A stretch of 64,000 bases of DNA from IDS-8 sp964424805 (GCA_964424805.1 CAYRKH010000009.1:1-64000); one strand, 5' to 3'; shown: positions 26,600 through 37,640, counted from the first letter of the stretch. Translations and numbers: made by a program. The notes: generated by a model not told the origin, from the letters alone.

Positions 26600-27703
26600 T
26601 CAGGGCGGGTCGTTCAGCACCCCCCGGCGGATCTGGTCCTGCTCCAGCGACTCGAACAGCGCCTTGAAATTGCCCTCGCCAAAGCCTTCGTTGCCCTTGC
26701 GCTGGATAATCTCGAAAAAGATCGGGCCAATGACGTTCTTCGTGAAAATCTGCAGCAGGAGGCCTTGGTTCCGGTCCGGCGCGCCGTCGATCAGGATGCG
26801 GCGCTTGCGGAGTTCCTCGAGCGGCTCGCCGTGCCCGGGAATACGCTCGTCGACCATGTCGTAATAGGTGTCGTTCGTGTCCTGCAACTCGACGCCCTTC
26901 GCATTGAGGCGGTCCACGGTCTCGTAAATGTTGTCGGTACCCAGCGCAATATGCTGAATTCCCTCACCTTTGTAATCCCGCAGGTATTCTTCGATCTGGC
27001 TCTTGTCGTCCTGGCTTTCATTCAGCGGAATGCGGATCTTGCCGCAGGGGCTCGTCATCGCTTTCGAAAAGAGGCCGGTGTGCTTGCCCTCGATGTCGAA
27101 GTAGCGGATCTCGCGGAAGTTGAAGAGTCTCTCGTAGAACTCCGCCCAGACTTTCATTTGTCCCTGGTGGACGTTGTGCGTCAGGTGGTCGATATAGGTG
27201 AGCCCGGTGTCGAGGGCCCTCCCCTGTTCCTGCCAGCCTGGCTCGTAGCGAAAGTCGATGTCGTAAATGGACTGGTCGCCGTAGCGGTCCACGAGGTAGA
27301 GCCGGCTGCCGCCGATGCCTTCGATGGCCGGGATGTTGAGTTCCATCGGCCCCGGGTCGCCCGGGACCGCCGTGGCGCCAAGGTCCACCGCGCGATTCAG
27401 GGCGTAGTTCGCGTCCTTGACGCGGAACGCCATGGCGCAGGCACAGGGCCCGTGCTGGCGCGCAAACCCCTGTGCGAAGCTGTCGGGCTCGGCATTGACG
27501 ATGAAATTGATGTCACGCTGCTTGTGCAGCGTCACGTCCTTGGACCGGTGATGCGCGACGGCCGGCATCCCCATTCGGGCAAACAGGCTGCGCAGCAGTT
27601 CCGGGTCCGGAGCGGCGTACTCCACGAACTCGAAGCCGTCCGTGCCCATGGGGTTCCGCGGGTCCGGCTTGCCGCCCGCTGTCTTGGTTCTCGCCGTGAC
27701 CAT
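26600..27703 (-). CDS. hppD: 4-hydroxyphenylpyruvate dioxygenase
   Basis: A 367-residue Fe(II) dioxygenase. The two-His/one-Glu iron site is visible as His173 (IDHLTHNV), His251 (IQHIALGT) and Glu331 (FFEIIQRKG). It converts 4-hydroxyphenylpyruvate to homogentisate in tyrosine breakdown. Both vicinal-oxygen-chelate halves are present and the length is normal. No homogentisate dioxygenase or fumarylacetoacetase lies in the window. The neighbour upstream is an FMN hydroxyacid oxidase, so hydroxymandelate synthase is an alternative reading, but the sequence fits ordinary HPPD better. Confidence 0.93.
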   Translation of the reverse strand: MVTARTKTAGGKPDPRNPMGTDGFEFVEYAAPDPELLRSLFARMGMPAVAHHRSKDVTLHKQRDINFIVNAEPDSFAQGFARQHGPCACAMAFRVKDANYALNRAVDLGATAVPGDPGPMELNIPAIEGIGGSRLYLVDRYGDQSIYDIDFRYEPGWQEQGRALDTGLTYIDHLTHNVHQGQMKVWAEFYERLFNFREIRYFDIEGKHTGLFSKAMTSPCGKIRIPLNESQDDKSQIEEYLRDYKGEGIQHIALGTDNIYETVDRLNAKGVELQDTNDTYYDMVDERIPGHGEPLEELRKRRILIDGAPDRNQGLLLQIFTKNVIGPIFFEIIQRKGNEGFGEGNFKALFESLEQDQIRRGVLNDPP

Positions 27704-27765
27704 TTACTCGTCCCTGCAATCCAACGGTCGAGAAATGGTAACGCAGCAGCGCCTCGATTTCCTGT

Positions 27766-28917
27766 TCACCCCCGGGTCGCGAGCCGGGAGCGGTCGAGGT
27801 CCGCGACCGTGCGGCACCCCATCAGCAGCATGTCCCGCTCGAGCTCGTCCCGCAGGCAGGTCATCGCGCGCCGCACGCCAGCGCGCCCTGCCGCCGCCAG
27901 GGCGTACAGGTAGAAGCGGCCGCCGGAGCAAGCCGTCGCGCCCATTGCCAGGGCTTTCAGGACGTGCGTGCCCCGCCGGATGCCGCCGTCCACGATAATC
28001 TCGATCTGCCCGCCCACGGCATCGACGATCGCGGGCAGCTGGTCGAACGGCGTGCGCGCGCCGTCGAGCTGGCGCCCCCCGTGATTCGAGATCATGATCG
28101 CGCTGGCGCCGATGTCGACCGCGCGCCTGGCGTCGTCCACCGACATCACCCCCTTGAGCGCGAACGGCCCGCCCCACTCCTCCACCATCTTCGCGGCATC
28201 GTCCCAGTCGATCGAGCGCTTCATCTGGGTGTGCAGGTAGGAGGCGACCGACGAGGGAACGCTGGAGCCCTGGTCGACGTAAGCCGACACGTTCGGCAAA
28301 TCGAAGCGCTCGCCCGTGACATAGCCGAGCGTCCAGCGCGGATGCGTGAGGAAGCTCAGGATACTCTTGAGCGTCAGCTTCGGCGGCGTCGTCATGCCGG
28401 TGACGATATCGCGCTCGCGGTTGCCCGCGACGATAGTGTCCACCGTCAGCGCGAGAGCGTCGAAGCGCGCCGCCTTGCAGCGCGAGATCAGGTCGGACGT
28501 CAGGCCGGGATCGTTGTGCACGTAGATCTGGAACAGCTTCGGCGCGTCGTTCATCGCGCCCAGCTCCTCGATGCTGCCGGTGCCGATGGTGGACACACCG
28601 AACATCGTGCCGAACTCGTGCGCGACGGTGGCAATGGCCTTTTCCCCGTCGGGATGAAACAGGCGCTGCATCGCGGTCGGCGAGAAAAACAGCGGCAGGG
28701 CCAGTTCCCGACCGAACACCCGGGTCCGCAGGTCCACCTCGTCGACGCCCGTCAGGACGCTGGGCACGAGGTCGCAGTCCTCGAAAGCCGCCGTGTTGCG
28801 CCGCATCGTCCACTCGTCGTCAGCGCCGCCGTCGATATAGTGGAAAATCGGCGCTGGCAGGCGCGCCTTCGCCAGCCGCCGGAAATCGGCCGTCCTGCAG
28901 CATTGTTCCAGGCGCAC
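27766..28917 (-). CDS. FMN-dependent alpha-hydroxy-acid dehydrogenase/oxidase
   Basis: A 383-residue TIM-barrel flavoenzyme of the lactate/mandelate/glycolate oxidase family. FHYIDGGADDEWTMRRN near residue 25, the catalytic His-Gly-Gly-Arg in SNHGGRQLDG near 280 and FMN-phosphate-binding DGGIRRGTHVLKA are present. It oxidises a 2-hydroxy acid to a 2-oxo acid, passing electrons to quinone or oxygen. The start is GTG with GGGGGAA upstream. It lies 62 bases upstream of hppD on the same strand. A link with aromatic hydroxy acids (phenyllactate or hydroxymandelate types) is possible but unproven. Confidence 0.88.
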   Translation of the reverse strand: MRLEQCCRTADFRRLAKARLPAPIFHYIDGGADDEWTMRRNTAAFEDCDLVPSVLTGVDEVDLRTRVFGRELALPLFFSPTAMQRLFHPDGEKAIATVAHEFGTMFGVSTIGTGSIEELGAMNDAPKLFQIYVHNDPGLTSDLISRCKAARFDALALTVDTIVAGNRERDIVTGMTTPPKLTLKSILSFLTHPRWTLGYVTGERFDLPNVSAYVDQGSSVPSSVASYLHTQMKRSIDWDDAAKMVEEWGGPFALKGVMSVDDARRAVDIGASAIMISNHGGRQLDGARTPFDQLPAIVDAVGGQIEIIVDGGIRRGTHVLKALAMGATACSGGRFYLYALAAAGRAGVRRAMTCLRDELERDMLLMGCRTVADLDRSRLATRG

Positions 28918-29009
28918 GCGCGGATTCCCCCATGTTGTATGACCGGGCCGAGACTATCATGCCGGAGCCAGTCTGCTAACATGCGCGCCGGCAACACCGG
29001 GTCGACGGC

Positions 29010-30044
29010 ATGAATACGGTCAACGACGCTTCATTCGAGAAAAACCGCAAGGTCGCACGCTGGCTTTTCGTGCTCTGCGGGCTCGTCTTCGCCATGGTGG
29101 TTCTCGGTGGCGTCACCCGGCTCACGGGCTCGGGGCTGTCGATGGTGGACTGGCGGCCGATCATGGGAATCCTGCCGCCGCTCGGGGCCGACGACTGGGA
29201 ACGCGCGTTCGAGCTGTACCGCCAATCCCCCGAGTTCCGGCACATCAACCCCGACATGGACGTCGACGGCTTCAAGGGCATTTTCTGGCTCGAGTACCTG
29301 CACCGCGTACTCGGGCGCCTCATCGGCCTCGCCTTCGCCGTCCCGTTCGTCTGGTTCGTGTGGAAGGGCTACATCAGGAAGCACGAATGGCCGAAGTACA
29401 CGCTGATGTTCATGCTGGGCGGCCTGCAGGGCCTGCTCGGCTGGTACATGGTGCAAAGCGGGCTGGTCGACAACCCGCGCGTCAGCCAGTACCGGCTGGC
29501 GGCGCACCTGGTTGCCGCCTTCGCGATCTACGCGTACCTGTTCTGGGTCGCGCTGTCGCTGCTGCAGGGGAACCGGAAAGCACGACCGCACCCCTGGTTC
29601 GGCCGCACGCTGGGGCTGGCGGTGCTCGTCTCGGTCACGGTGATTTCCGGCGCCTTCGTGGCAGGCCTCGACGCGGGGCTCGTCTTCAATACCTTCCCGA
29701 AGATGGGCGAATACTGGATCCCGCCGGGCGCGCTCGCGATCGAGCCGAAGTGGCTGAACCTGTTCGAGAACGTGGCGACAGTGCAGTTCAATCACCGCGT
29801 ACTCGCCATCACCACCTTTTGCAGCATCCTGCTCTATTGGCTGTATGCCCGGAAGGCTGCCCTGCCGGAGCGGCTGAAGCGCGGCGCGTCTGCCCTCCTG
29901 CATACGGCCGTGTTACAGGTGGCACTCGGCATTTCCACGCTGCTCCTGATGGTGCCGACGTTTCTCGGGGCGGCCCACCAGGCAACGGCGCTGCTCCTGT
30001 TCACGGTTGTGCTGTACCTGTGCCACGGCCTCCTGCACGCCGGG

Positions 30045-30053
<9 letters not shown>
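29010..30053 (+). CDS. ctaA: Haem A synthase (COX15/CtaA)
   Basis: A 347-residue membrane protein with eight predicted helices. The four conserved haem-binding histidines are visible: His98 (EYLHRVLGR), His166 (LAAHLVAA), His262 (FNHRVLAI) and His323 (AAHQATAL). It oxidises haem O to haem A for aa3-type cytochrome oxidase. The form is the COX15-like one found in proteobacteria and mitochondria, which lacks the extra Cys pairs of the Bacillus type. It is transcribed alone and away from the FMN oxidase, with 92 bases between starts. The stop overlaps the amidohydrolase gene tail-to-tail by nine bases. Confidence 0.93.
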
Positions 30054-31688
<1,635 letters not shown>

Positions 31689-31763
31689 GGTCTACCCCTG
31701 TTCCCGTTGATTCGTGTGGGGGTCTTATAGCACAGCCGAGCCGCGTGCTAGACTGGCCAGGCG

Positions 31764-33602
31764 ATGCAACAGCACTGCATCAGAGAAGATTATCCGCCAA
31801 TCGGCAGCTATGGCATCGTGGGCAACCTCGATACCGTGGCCCTCATCGGCCATAACGGGTCCGTCGATTTCTATTGCTACCCGGATTTCGATTCGCCTTC
31901 GGTGTTTGCGCGGCTGCTCGACAAGGACAAGGGCGGCTATTTCCAGATACGGCCCGCCGAGCCGGACGACTGGACGGAAAGCCAGATGTACCTGCCGGAC
32001 AGCAACGTGCTGGTGACCCGCTTCCTGTCCGCGAAAGGCATACTCGAAATCATCGACTTCATGCCGCTTACCTGGACCGACAGCCGGCACCAGCTCGTGC
32101 GCATCGTCAAGTCCATCCATGGGGACAACAACGTCCTCATGGAGTGCTGCCCCGCGTTCGATTACGCGCGCACCGCGACCCGCGCCACGCAGGATCGCGA
32201 CCGCTACTCCATCCGGTTCCAGTGTGACAACGGCGGGTTCAAGCCCGCGAGGCTTTACAGCCAGATCGAGCTCGGCGTGGAAAACGGCCGCGCGGTGCGG
32301 CGATTCACGCTGAAGGAAAAGCAGCAGGCGGTGTTCGCGTATGTCTGCGACGACACCTCCGTCGGCACCTTCGCGCTCGAGGAAGCTGAGGGCATGCTGC
32401 AGCAGACCGCGCTGTTCTGGCGCGAATGGATTTCCGAGACGGAGTACAAGGGCTTTGCGCAGGATCACGTCAAACGTTCCGCCCTTGCCCTCAAGCTGCT
32501 GATCTCGCGGCGCCACGGCTCCATGGTCGCGGCGCCGACCTTCGGGTTGCCGGAAGCGATCGGCGGCACCCGCAACTGGGACTATCGCTACTGCTGGATA
32601 CGGGACTCGGCGTTCACGGTACACGCGCTGTTGAAGCTCGGCTTTCGCGACGAGGCATCGCGCTACATCGAATGGATCTCGAGCCGCTACGAGAACAGCG
32701 CCGCCGACGGCTCATTGAACGTCATGTACCGGCTGAACGGCGGCAATGACCTCGAGGAGACGGAGCTCGGGCATCTCGAGGGCTATAAAGGCAGCCGGCC
32801 GGTGCGCATCGGGAACGCGGCGAATTCGCAGCTCCAGCTCGACATCTACGGCGAGCTCATCGACAGCATCTATCTCGCCCACAAGTACAGCTCGCCAATG
32901 TCGTACCAGGGCTGGCAACAGCTGCGGCAGACGATCGAATACGTTTGCAGGCACTGGGACCAGCCGGATGAAGGGATCTGGGAAATGCGCGGCGGCGTCC
33001 GACATTTCCTGCATTCCCGGCTCATGTGCTGGGTCGCCGTGGACCGCGCGCTGAAGCTGAGCGAGCTGGCTTCGTTCCCGGCACCGGTTGCGGACTGGCG
33101 CAGCGTCCGGGACGAGATCTTTCATTCGATCCATAACGAGTTCTGGAACGAGGAGCTGCAGGCGTTCGTCCAGTACCGCGGCGCCCGGAACGTGGACGCC
33201 TCGGTGCTGCTGATGCCGATGGTGAAGTTCATCTCACCCATCGACCCGCGCTGGCTCTCTACCATGGAAGCCGTCGACGAGCAGCTCGTGGTCGATGCGT
33301 TCGTGAAGCGCTACGACGGCAATGCCATTGATTTCGAGGGCCTCGACGGCTCCGAGGAAGGCAGCTTCACGATGTGCTCTTTCTGGTACTGCGAATGCCT
33401 CGCGCGTTCACGCCAGGTGGACAAGGCGCGGCTGCTGTTCGAGAAGATGACGGGATATGCAAATCACCTCGGGCTCTACGCCGAGGAACTGGGGTTCGAT
33501 GCGAAGCACCTCGGGAACTTCCCGCAGGCGTTCACGCATCTCGCGCTGATTTCGGCGGCCGCCGCCATCGACCGGGCGATGGCCGATCCCCAGCCCTTTT
33601 GA
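31764..33602 (+). CDS. GH15 glucoamylase/trehalase-like glycoside hydrolase
   Basis: A 612-residue protein with no signal peptide, so probably cytosolic. It begins with the N-terminal beta domain (YPPIGSYGIVGNLDTVALIG) and continues with an (alpha/alpha)6 barrel. Catalytic motifs are NWDYRYCWIRDSAF near residue 273, GIWEMRG with the general acid Glu near 410, and GLYAEE with the general base Glu near 572. Members hydrolyse alpha-glucosides or trehalose from the non-reducing end. No other glycan gene is close. AGG lies shortly before the ATG. It is divergent from the amidohydrolase gene. Confidence 0.92.
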   Translation: MQQHCIREDYPPIGSYGIVGNLDTVALIGHNGSVDFYCYPDFDSPSVFARLLDKDKGGYFQIRPAEPDDWTESQMYLPDSNVLVTRFLSAKGILEIIDFMPLTWTDSRHQLVRIVKSIHGDNNVLMECCPAFDYARTATRATQDRDRYSIRFQCDNGGFKPARLYSQIELGVENGRAVRRFTLKEKQQAVFAYVCDDTSVGTFALEEAEGMLQQTALFWREWISETEYKGFAQDHVKRSALALKLLISRRHGSMVAAPTFGLPEAIGGTRNWDYRYCWIRDSAFTVHALLKLGFRDEASRYIEWISSRYENSAADGSLNVMYRLNGGNDLEETELGHLEGYKGSRPVRIGNAANSQLQLDIYGELIDSIYLAHKYSSPMSYQGWQQLRQTIEYVCRHWDQPDEGIWEMRGGVRHFLHSRLMCWVAVDRALKLSELASFPAPVADWRSVRDEIFHSIHNEFWNEELQAFVQYRGARNVDASVLLMPMVKFISPIDPRWLSTMEAVDEQLVVDAFVKRYDGNAIDFEGLDGSEEGSFTMCSFWYCECLARSRQVDKARLLFEKMTGYANHLGLYAEELGFDAKHLGNFPQAFTHLALISAAAAIDRAMADPQPF

Positions 33603-33608
33603 GGATAT

Positions 33609-33962
33609 CTACGCGACGCCGCAGTCGCGGGCGGCCCGCCTCGTCCGGAGCAGGAGCATTGCCGCGGCGCAGGCACCGACGAGCGTGATGAACGGGTCGA
33701 CCAGCGCCGGGTCCCGCATCGCGAGCAGCCCGCTCGCTACCAGTATGGCGACGGAAACGGCCAGCAGGCCCGGGGAGAGAGCGCGCGAGTTGCCCTGCAG
33801 CCTGCCCGCCAGCAGGTCCGCGGCGGCAATGGACAGGACCAGGAGCAGGACGGCGACCGTCCACCACGGGCCGGGCGCCGCGACGGCGATCGTCGTCGAG
33901 AGAATGATTCCGCAAGCGAGAACGAGGCTGGGACAGGATTCGGCCAGGACCTTTCGCGACAT
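33609..33962 (-). CDS. Small multi-pass membrane protein, function unknown
   Basis: A 117-residue protein with three to four hydrophobic helices (LVLACGIILSTTIAVAA, WWTVAVLLLVLSIAAADLL, GLLAVSVAILVASGLLAM, LVGACAAAMLL) and a basic C-terminal end. GGGGAGG lies five bases before the ATG. I do not recognise a family. It ends six bases from the GH15 gene, convergently, and lies 93 bases downstream of the SDR on the same strand. Confidence 0.6.
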   Translation of the reverse strand: MSRKVLAESCPSLVLACGIILSTTIAVAAPGPWWTVAVLLLVLSIAAADLLAGRLQGNSRALSPGLLAVSVAILVASGLLAMRDPALVDPFITLVGACAAAMLLLRTRRAARDCGVA

Positions 33963-34055
33963 GACGCCTCCCCATAGGCTGTCGTTTTTGCAGGTTCTGG
34001 ACCGTAAGTATCCGCCCGGGATCAGCCGCTTGCAAGTCCGGGCATTTCATCCCCG

Positions 34056-34820
34056 CTAGCGGACGTAGCTCGCACCGTTGATGTCGAAGGTCGCGCCGGT
34101 GGCGTGATCCACCTTGCCCGACAGCAGGAACACGATCATGTTGGCCACCTGCTCGGGCGGCGCCGCGTCACCCATCGGGATCTCCGTGAGCGCCGACTCG
34201 TACCCCGCATGGCCCGGCTCGAAGATCACCGACGCCATGTCCGTTTTCACCCAGCCGGGTGCGATGATGAACGCCAGCACGCCGTCCTTCGCATAGCCGC
34301 GCGCGATGGAACGCGTCAGCGCGACAACCGCGCCTTTGCTCGCCGCATAGTGCAGACCGTCGATGGTGTCGCCGCGGAAGGCCGCCCGGCTCGCGACGTT
34401 GACGATGCGGCCGCCGCCCGACGATTGGAAGCGGCGCACGGCCTCCCGGCAAAGGTCGGCAACGGCCTGGGTGTTGACGGCCAGCACGTCCGCCCAGTCG
34501 CGGTACCAGGTGTCATCGTCGTCGTCCATGCCGCTCATGGGCGCGATACCGGCGTTGTTGACGAGCGCGTCGATCCGGCCGGCCTGCGCGAGCGCCTCGC
34601 GCCAGAGGGCGGCGCCCGCGCGCGGGGTGGCGAGATCGGTTTGCAGCGCGAGCACGCGATGGCTGCCGTATTCCTCTTCGAGGCTTTCGAGAGCGCCGGG
34701 GGCCGAGCGATAGCTGCCGATCACGGTGGCGCCGTCATCGAGCGCCGCTCTCGCCGTGGCCGCGCCGATGCCGCGGGAAGCGCCGGTGATGAGGATTGTC
34801 TGCCTGTCGAGAGGTGCCAT
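34056..34820 (-). CDS. SDR-family oxidoreductase (FabG-like)
   Basis: A 254-residue classical short-chain dehydrogenase. TGASRGIGAAT at residue 13, NNAGIAP near 90, Ser in NVASRAAF and the YAASK catalytic pair near 155 are present, and the C-terminus ends in GATFDINGASYV. It uses NAD(P)H to reduce a ketone or the reverse. The specific substrate is unknown. AGGAAC lies upstream of the ATG. It follows the cyd genes on the same strand after about 30 bases, so it may share their transcript. Confidence 0.88.
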   Translation of the reverse strand: MAPLDRQTILITGASRGIGAATARAALDDGATVIGSYRSAPGALESLEEEYGSHRVLALQTDLATPRAGAALWREALAQAGRIDALVNNAGIAPMSGMDDDDDTWYRDWADVLAVNTQAVADLCREAVRRFQSSGGGRIVNVASRAAFRGDTIDGLHYAASKGAVVALTRSIARGYAKDGVLAFIIAPGWVKTDMASVIFEPGHAGYESALTEIPMGDAAPPEQVANMIVFLLSGKVDHATGATFDINGASYVR

Positions 34821-34852
34821 CGAGCGTTCCTGTTCAGTGCGTGGTCAAACTA

Positions 34853-34975
34853 TTATTGCGCCCCGACCAGCGTGCGCAAGAGCCACGCCAGCATGGCCAC
34901 GGCACTGACGCCCGCGAGCCACAGCCCGATGAACCAGGCGGCGCGCCGCAACCGGCTGCCGGCGGGGAGCGTCAT
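34853..34975 (-). CDS. Small bd-oxidase subunit (DUF2474/CydX-like)
   Basis: A 40-residue single-span protein: a basic start (LPAGSRLRRAAW) then one hydrophobic helix (FIGLWLAGVSAVAMLAWLL). Its ATG shares one base with the cydB stop (TGATG), so it is coupled to cydB. Small hydrophobic subunits after cydAB (CydX, YbgT, DUF2474) stabilise the oxidase. The length and position fit the DUF2474 type that follows CIO-like oxidases. Confidence 0.7.
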   Translation of the reverse strand: MTLPAGSRLRRAAWFIGLWLAGVSAVAMLAWLLRTLVGAQ

Positions 34976-35979
34976 CAGTGATAGCCCTCGCCCGCGCGAA
35001 CCTTGCCCCAGAAGACCCGGTACACGCCCACCGTGTACGTCAGTATCACGGGCAGCAGCACCACGGCGCCGACGAGCAGGAACCCGAGGCTGCTGTCGGG
35101 GGCCGCGGCCTCCCGGAACGTGAGGGAACTCGGCACGACGTAGGGCGAAAAGCTGATCATCAGGCCGACGAAAGACAGCACGAACAGCCCTTGCGCATAC
35201 AAAAACGGTGACAGCTCCGCACCGCGCGCCAGGCTCTGCAGCAGCAGCAGGCCGCAGGCGGCGACCAGGAGCGGCACCGGCGCGGTGTACAGGAGGGCCG
35301 GCCAGCTGAACCACTTGTCGACGTAGCCGGCCTGCAGGAAAGGGGTCCAGGCGCTGAACACCAGGATCCCGGCCAGCGTTGCCCAGGCGAAGCGGCGGGC
35401 GAAGCGGCGCGCCCGCGCCTGCAGGTCGCCTTCCGTTTTGAGCACGAGCCAGGTGGCGCCCAGCAGGCAATAGCCCGCGGCAAGTGCGATGCCGGTCACG
35501 ATGCTGAACGGCGTGAGCCAGTCCCACCAGCCGCCGGCGTAGCTTCGGTTCGCGACCGGTATGCCCTGCACCAGCGCGCCGAGCGTGATGCCCTGCGTGA
35601 GCGCCGCGACCAGGGATCCCGCGAAGAAGGCGCGGTCCCAGAGATAGGGCCGCCGCCGCGACGCGCCGCGGAACTCGAAGGCCACGCCGCGCAGGATCAG
35701 GCCGAGGAGCATGGCGACCACGGGCGCATAGAGCGCCGGCATGATGACGGCATACGCCAGCGGGAACACCGCAAACAGGCCGCCGCCGCCGAGCACCAGC
35801 CAGGTCTCGTTGCCGTCCCACACCGGCGCGACGGAGTTCATGGCCGTGGTCCGGTTCGCCTCGTTGCCGAGCGCGGGAAACAGGATACCGACGCCGAGAT
35901 CGAAGCCGTCCAGCAGCACGTAGGCGAGCACCGCGAACGCGAGCAGCACCATCCAGACCAGCGCCAGGTCGAGTGTCAC
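34975..35979 (-). CDS. cydB: Cytochrome bd-type ubiquinol oxidase subunit II
   Basis: A 334-residue membrane protein with eight to nine helices. It begins MTLDLALVWMVLLAFAVLAY and has the family pattern LLDGFDLGVGILFP, WDGNETWLVLGGGG and PVLLTYTVGVY-like PVILTYTVGVYRVFWG. It pairs with subunit I to carry the haems and reduce O2 with ubiquinol. The start is GTG at 35979, overlapping the cydA stop as GTGA. The gene is followed by the small subunit. Confidence 0.92.
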   Translation of the reverse strand: MTLDLALVWMVLLAFAVLAYVLLDGFDLGVGILFPALGNEANRTTAMNSVAPVWDGNETWLVLGGGGLFAVFPLAYAVIMPALYAPVVAMLLGLILRGVAFEFRGASRRRPYLWDRAFFAGSLVAALTQGITLGALVQGIPVANRSYAGGWWDWLTPFSIVTGIALAAGYCLLGATWLVLKTEGDLQARARRFARRFAWATLAGILVFSAWTPFLQAGYVDKWFSWPALLYTAPVPLLVAACGLLLLQSLARGAELSPFLYAQGLFVLSFVGLMISFSPYVVPSSLTFREAAAPDSSLGFLLVGAVVLLPVILTYTVGVYRVFWGKVRAGEGYH

Positions 35980-37376
35980 GGCTCCTCCCGTATCCAGGCC
36001 GTCAGGCGGCGCAGCAGGCTCTCGCGCTCGCGCTCTTCTTCCGCGGCTTCTTCCACCGCGCCAGCCGCCGGGTCCTGGCGCATCAGGCGCAGCAAATAGA
36101 AGATGCCGATGCCGAAAACGATCACGTACACGATGACGAAGGCCGCGAAAGAGCCGGCGACCGCCGGCAGGGCGACGGGTGAAACGGACTCCGACGTGCG
36201 CAACAGCCCGTACACCGTGTACGGCTGGCGGCCGACTTCGGTGACCGTCCAGCCGCAGAGGATCGCAACCAGCCCCGCGGGCGACGCGACGAGCGCCGCG
36301 CGCAGGAGGGACGGCGTCTCGTAGAGCCGCCCCCGCAGCCGCTGGACGAGGCTCCAGGTGCCGATGCCGGCCATGAGGAGTCCGAGACCGACCATGATCC
36401 GGAAGCTCCAGAAGACGGTGGAGACGTGGGGCCAGTCTTCCGGATCGAACTGGTCGAGTCCCGTGATTTCCGCTTCCGGCGAATGACCCAGGATGATGCT
36501 GCCCGCCTTGGGAATCTCGAGCGCATAGCGCACCGTCGCGGCCTCCTGGTCCGGCAGCCCGACGAGGATCAGCGGCTGCCCGCCGCGCGTCTCGAAGTGC
36601 GCCTCCATCGCGGCGACTTTCATGGGCTGGTGCTCCGCCGTGTTGAGGCCGTGCAGGTCCCCGACGACGACCTGCAGCGGGGCAACCAGCGTCGCCATCC
36701 ACATGGCCATCGAAAACATGATCCGCGGGTCCCGCCGCGTTCGGTCCTTGAGCAGGTGGAAGGCGGCGACTCCGCCCACCACGAAGGCCGTGGCGAGGTA
36801 GGCGGCGAGCACCATGTGCGTGAACCGGTAGGGGAACGACGGATTGAACACGATCGCCAGCCAGTCGACGGGCACGAACTGCCCGGCGGTATTCAGGGTG
36901 TGCCCGGTCGGCGTCTGCATCCAGCTGTTCGCGCTCAGTATCCAGAAAGCGGACAGCAGCGTCCCGAAGGCGACCATGAGCGTGGCGAAGTAGTGCGGCC
37001 CGCGGCCGACCCGGTTCATGCCGAACAGCATCACGCCCAGGAACCCGGCTTCGAGAAAAAACGCGGACAGCACCTCGTAGCCGAGCAGCGGCCCGACGAT
37101 CGGGCCCGCGAGATCCGAGAAGCGGCTCCAGTTCGTGCCGAACTGGTAGCTCATCACGACGCCCGAAACCACGCCCATCCCGAAAGCAACCGCGAAGATG
37201 CGCACCCAGAAGCGGAACAGCCGCTGGTACACCGCCTGGCCGGTCGCGAGCCACAGCCCCTCGAGCACGGCGAGGTAGCTCGCGAGGCCGATCGTCAGCG
37301 CGGGGAACACGATATGAAAGGAAATCGTGAAGGCGAACTGCAGCCTGGCTACGTTGAGGGCAGTGAACCATTCCAT
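35976..37376 (-). CDS. cydA: Cytochrome bd-type ubiquinol oxidase subunit I (short Q-loop, CIO-like)
   Basis: A 466-residue membrane protein. It begins MEWFTALNVARLQFAFTISF with the haem-ligand His in SFHIVFPAL, a second in YRFTHMVLAAYL near residue 185, and GRQPYTVYGLLRT in the C-terminal part. The segment between the quinol-binding helices is short, as in the cyanide-insensitive (CioA) class. It oxidises ubiquinol and reduces oxygen without pumping. I chose ATG at 37376 where the family N-terminus begins; the open frame goes on upstream with no support. cydB and a small subunit follow with overlaps. cydDC is not here. Confidence 0.92.
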   Translation of the reverse strand: MEWFTALNVARLQFAFTISFHIVFPALTIGLASYLAVLEGLWLATGQAVYQRLFRFWVRIFAVAFGMGVVSGVVMSYQFGTNWSRFSDLAGPIVGPLLGYEVLSAFFLEAGFLGVMLFGMNRVGRGPHYFATLMVAFGTLLSAFWILSANSWMQTPTGHTLNTAGQFVPVDWLAIVFNPSFPYRFTHMVLAAYLATAFVVGGVAAFHLLKDRTRRDPRIMFSMAMWMATLVAPLQVVVGDLHGLNTAEHQPMKVAAMEAHFETRGGQPLILVGLPDQEAATVRYALEIPKAGSIILGHSPEAEITGLDQFDPEDWPHVSTVFWSFRIMVGLGLLMAGIGTWSLVQRLRGRLYETPSLLRAALVASPAGLVAILCGWTVTEVGRQPYTVYGLLRTSESVSPVALPAVAGSFAAFVIVYVIVFGIGIFYLLRLMRQDPAAGAVEEAAEEERERESLLRRLTAWIREEP

Positions 37377-37501
37377 CGTGTGCAGGGACGTTTGGGAGCC
37401 CGTCGCGGGATGGCGGGCCGCAGGACAGGCGCCTACGGTAGCACGCATGGGGGAAAGCGTCAGCGCCCCGGGAGCGACGTTTGCGGTCCGCCCCGTGAGA
37501 G

Positions 37502-37578
37502 TGGTGGTGATGGGTGGACTTGAACCACCGACCTACGGGTTATGAGTCCGTCGCTCTAACCAGCTGAGCTACATCACC
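37502..37578 (-). tRNA. tRNA-Met (anticodon CAT)
   Basis: A 77-base tRNA with encoded CCA. The acceptor pairs GGTGATG with CATCACC, the D arm has AGCTCAGCTGGTTAGAGC, the T arm GGTTCAAGTCC, and the anticodon loop CTCATAA puts CAT at 37542-37544 on the plus strand. The anticodon fits elongator methionine. The initiator is unlikely because the acceptor first pair (G-C) is closed. An Ile2 type modified to lysidine cannot be excluded from sequence alone. Confidence 0.9.
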
Positions 37579-37611
37579 ATTTTTGGGGGTGGGGTCCCGC
37601 GAGGGGGCGCT

Positions 37612-37640
37612 AGTGTCCGACAGGCTCCGCTTGCTGTCAA
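37612..37640 (-). promoter_or_regulatory. Promoter candidate for tRNA-Met
   Basis: TTGACA at 37635-37640 and GACACT at 37612-37617 on the minus strand, 17 bases apart, lie 34 bases before the tRNA. The -35 is perfect and the -10 is weak. It overlaps the -35 of the divergent PH-gene promoter. Confidence 0.5.

Noticed and set aside
37502..37578. Initiator tRNA-fMet or tRNA-Ile2 reading of the CAT anticodon
   Set aside because: The acceptor end is paired at 1-72, unlike the initiator. Ile2 needs lysidine identity that cannot be seen, and elongator Met is the simpler call.
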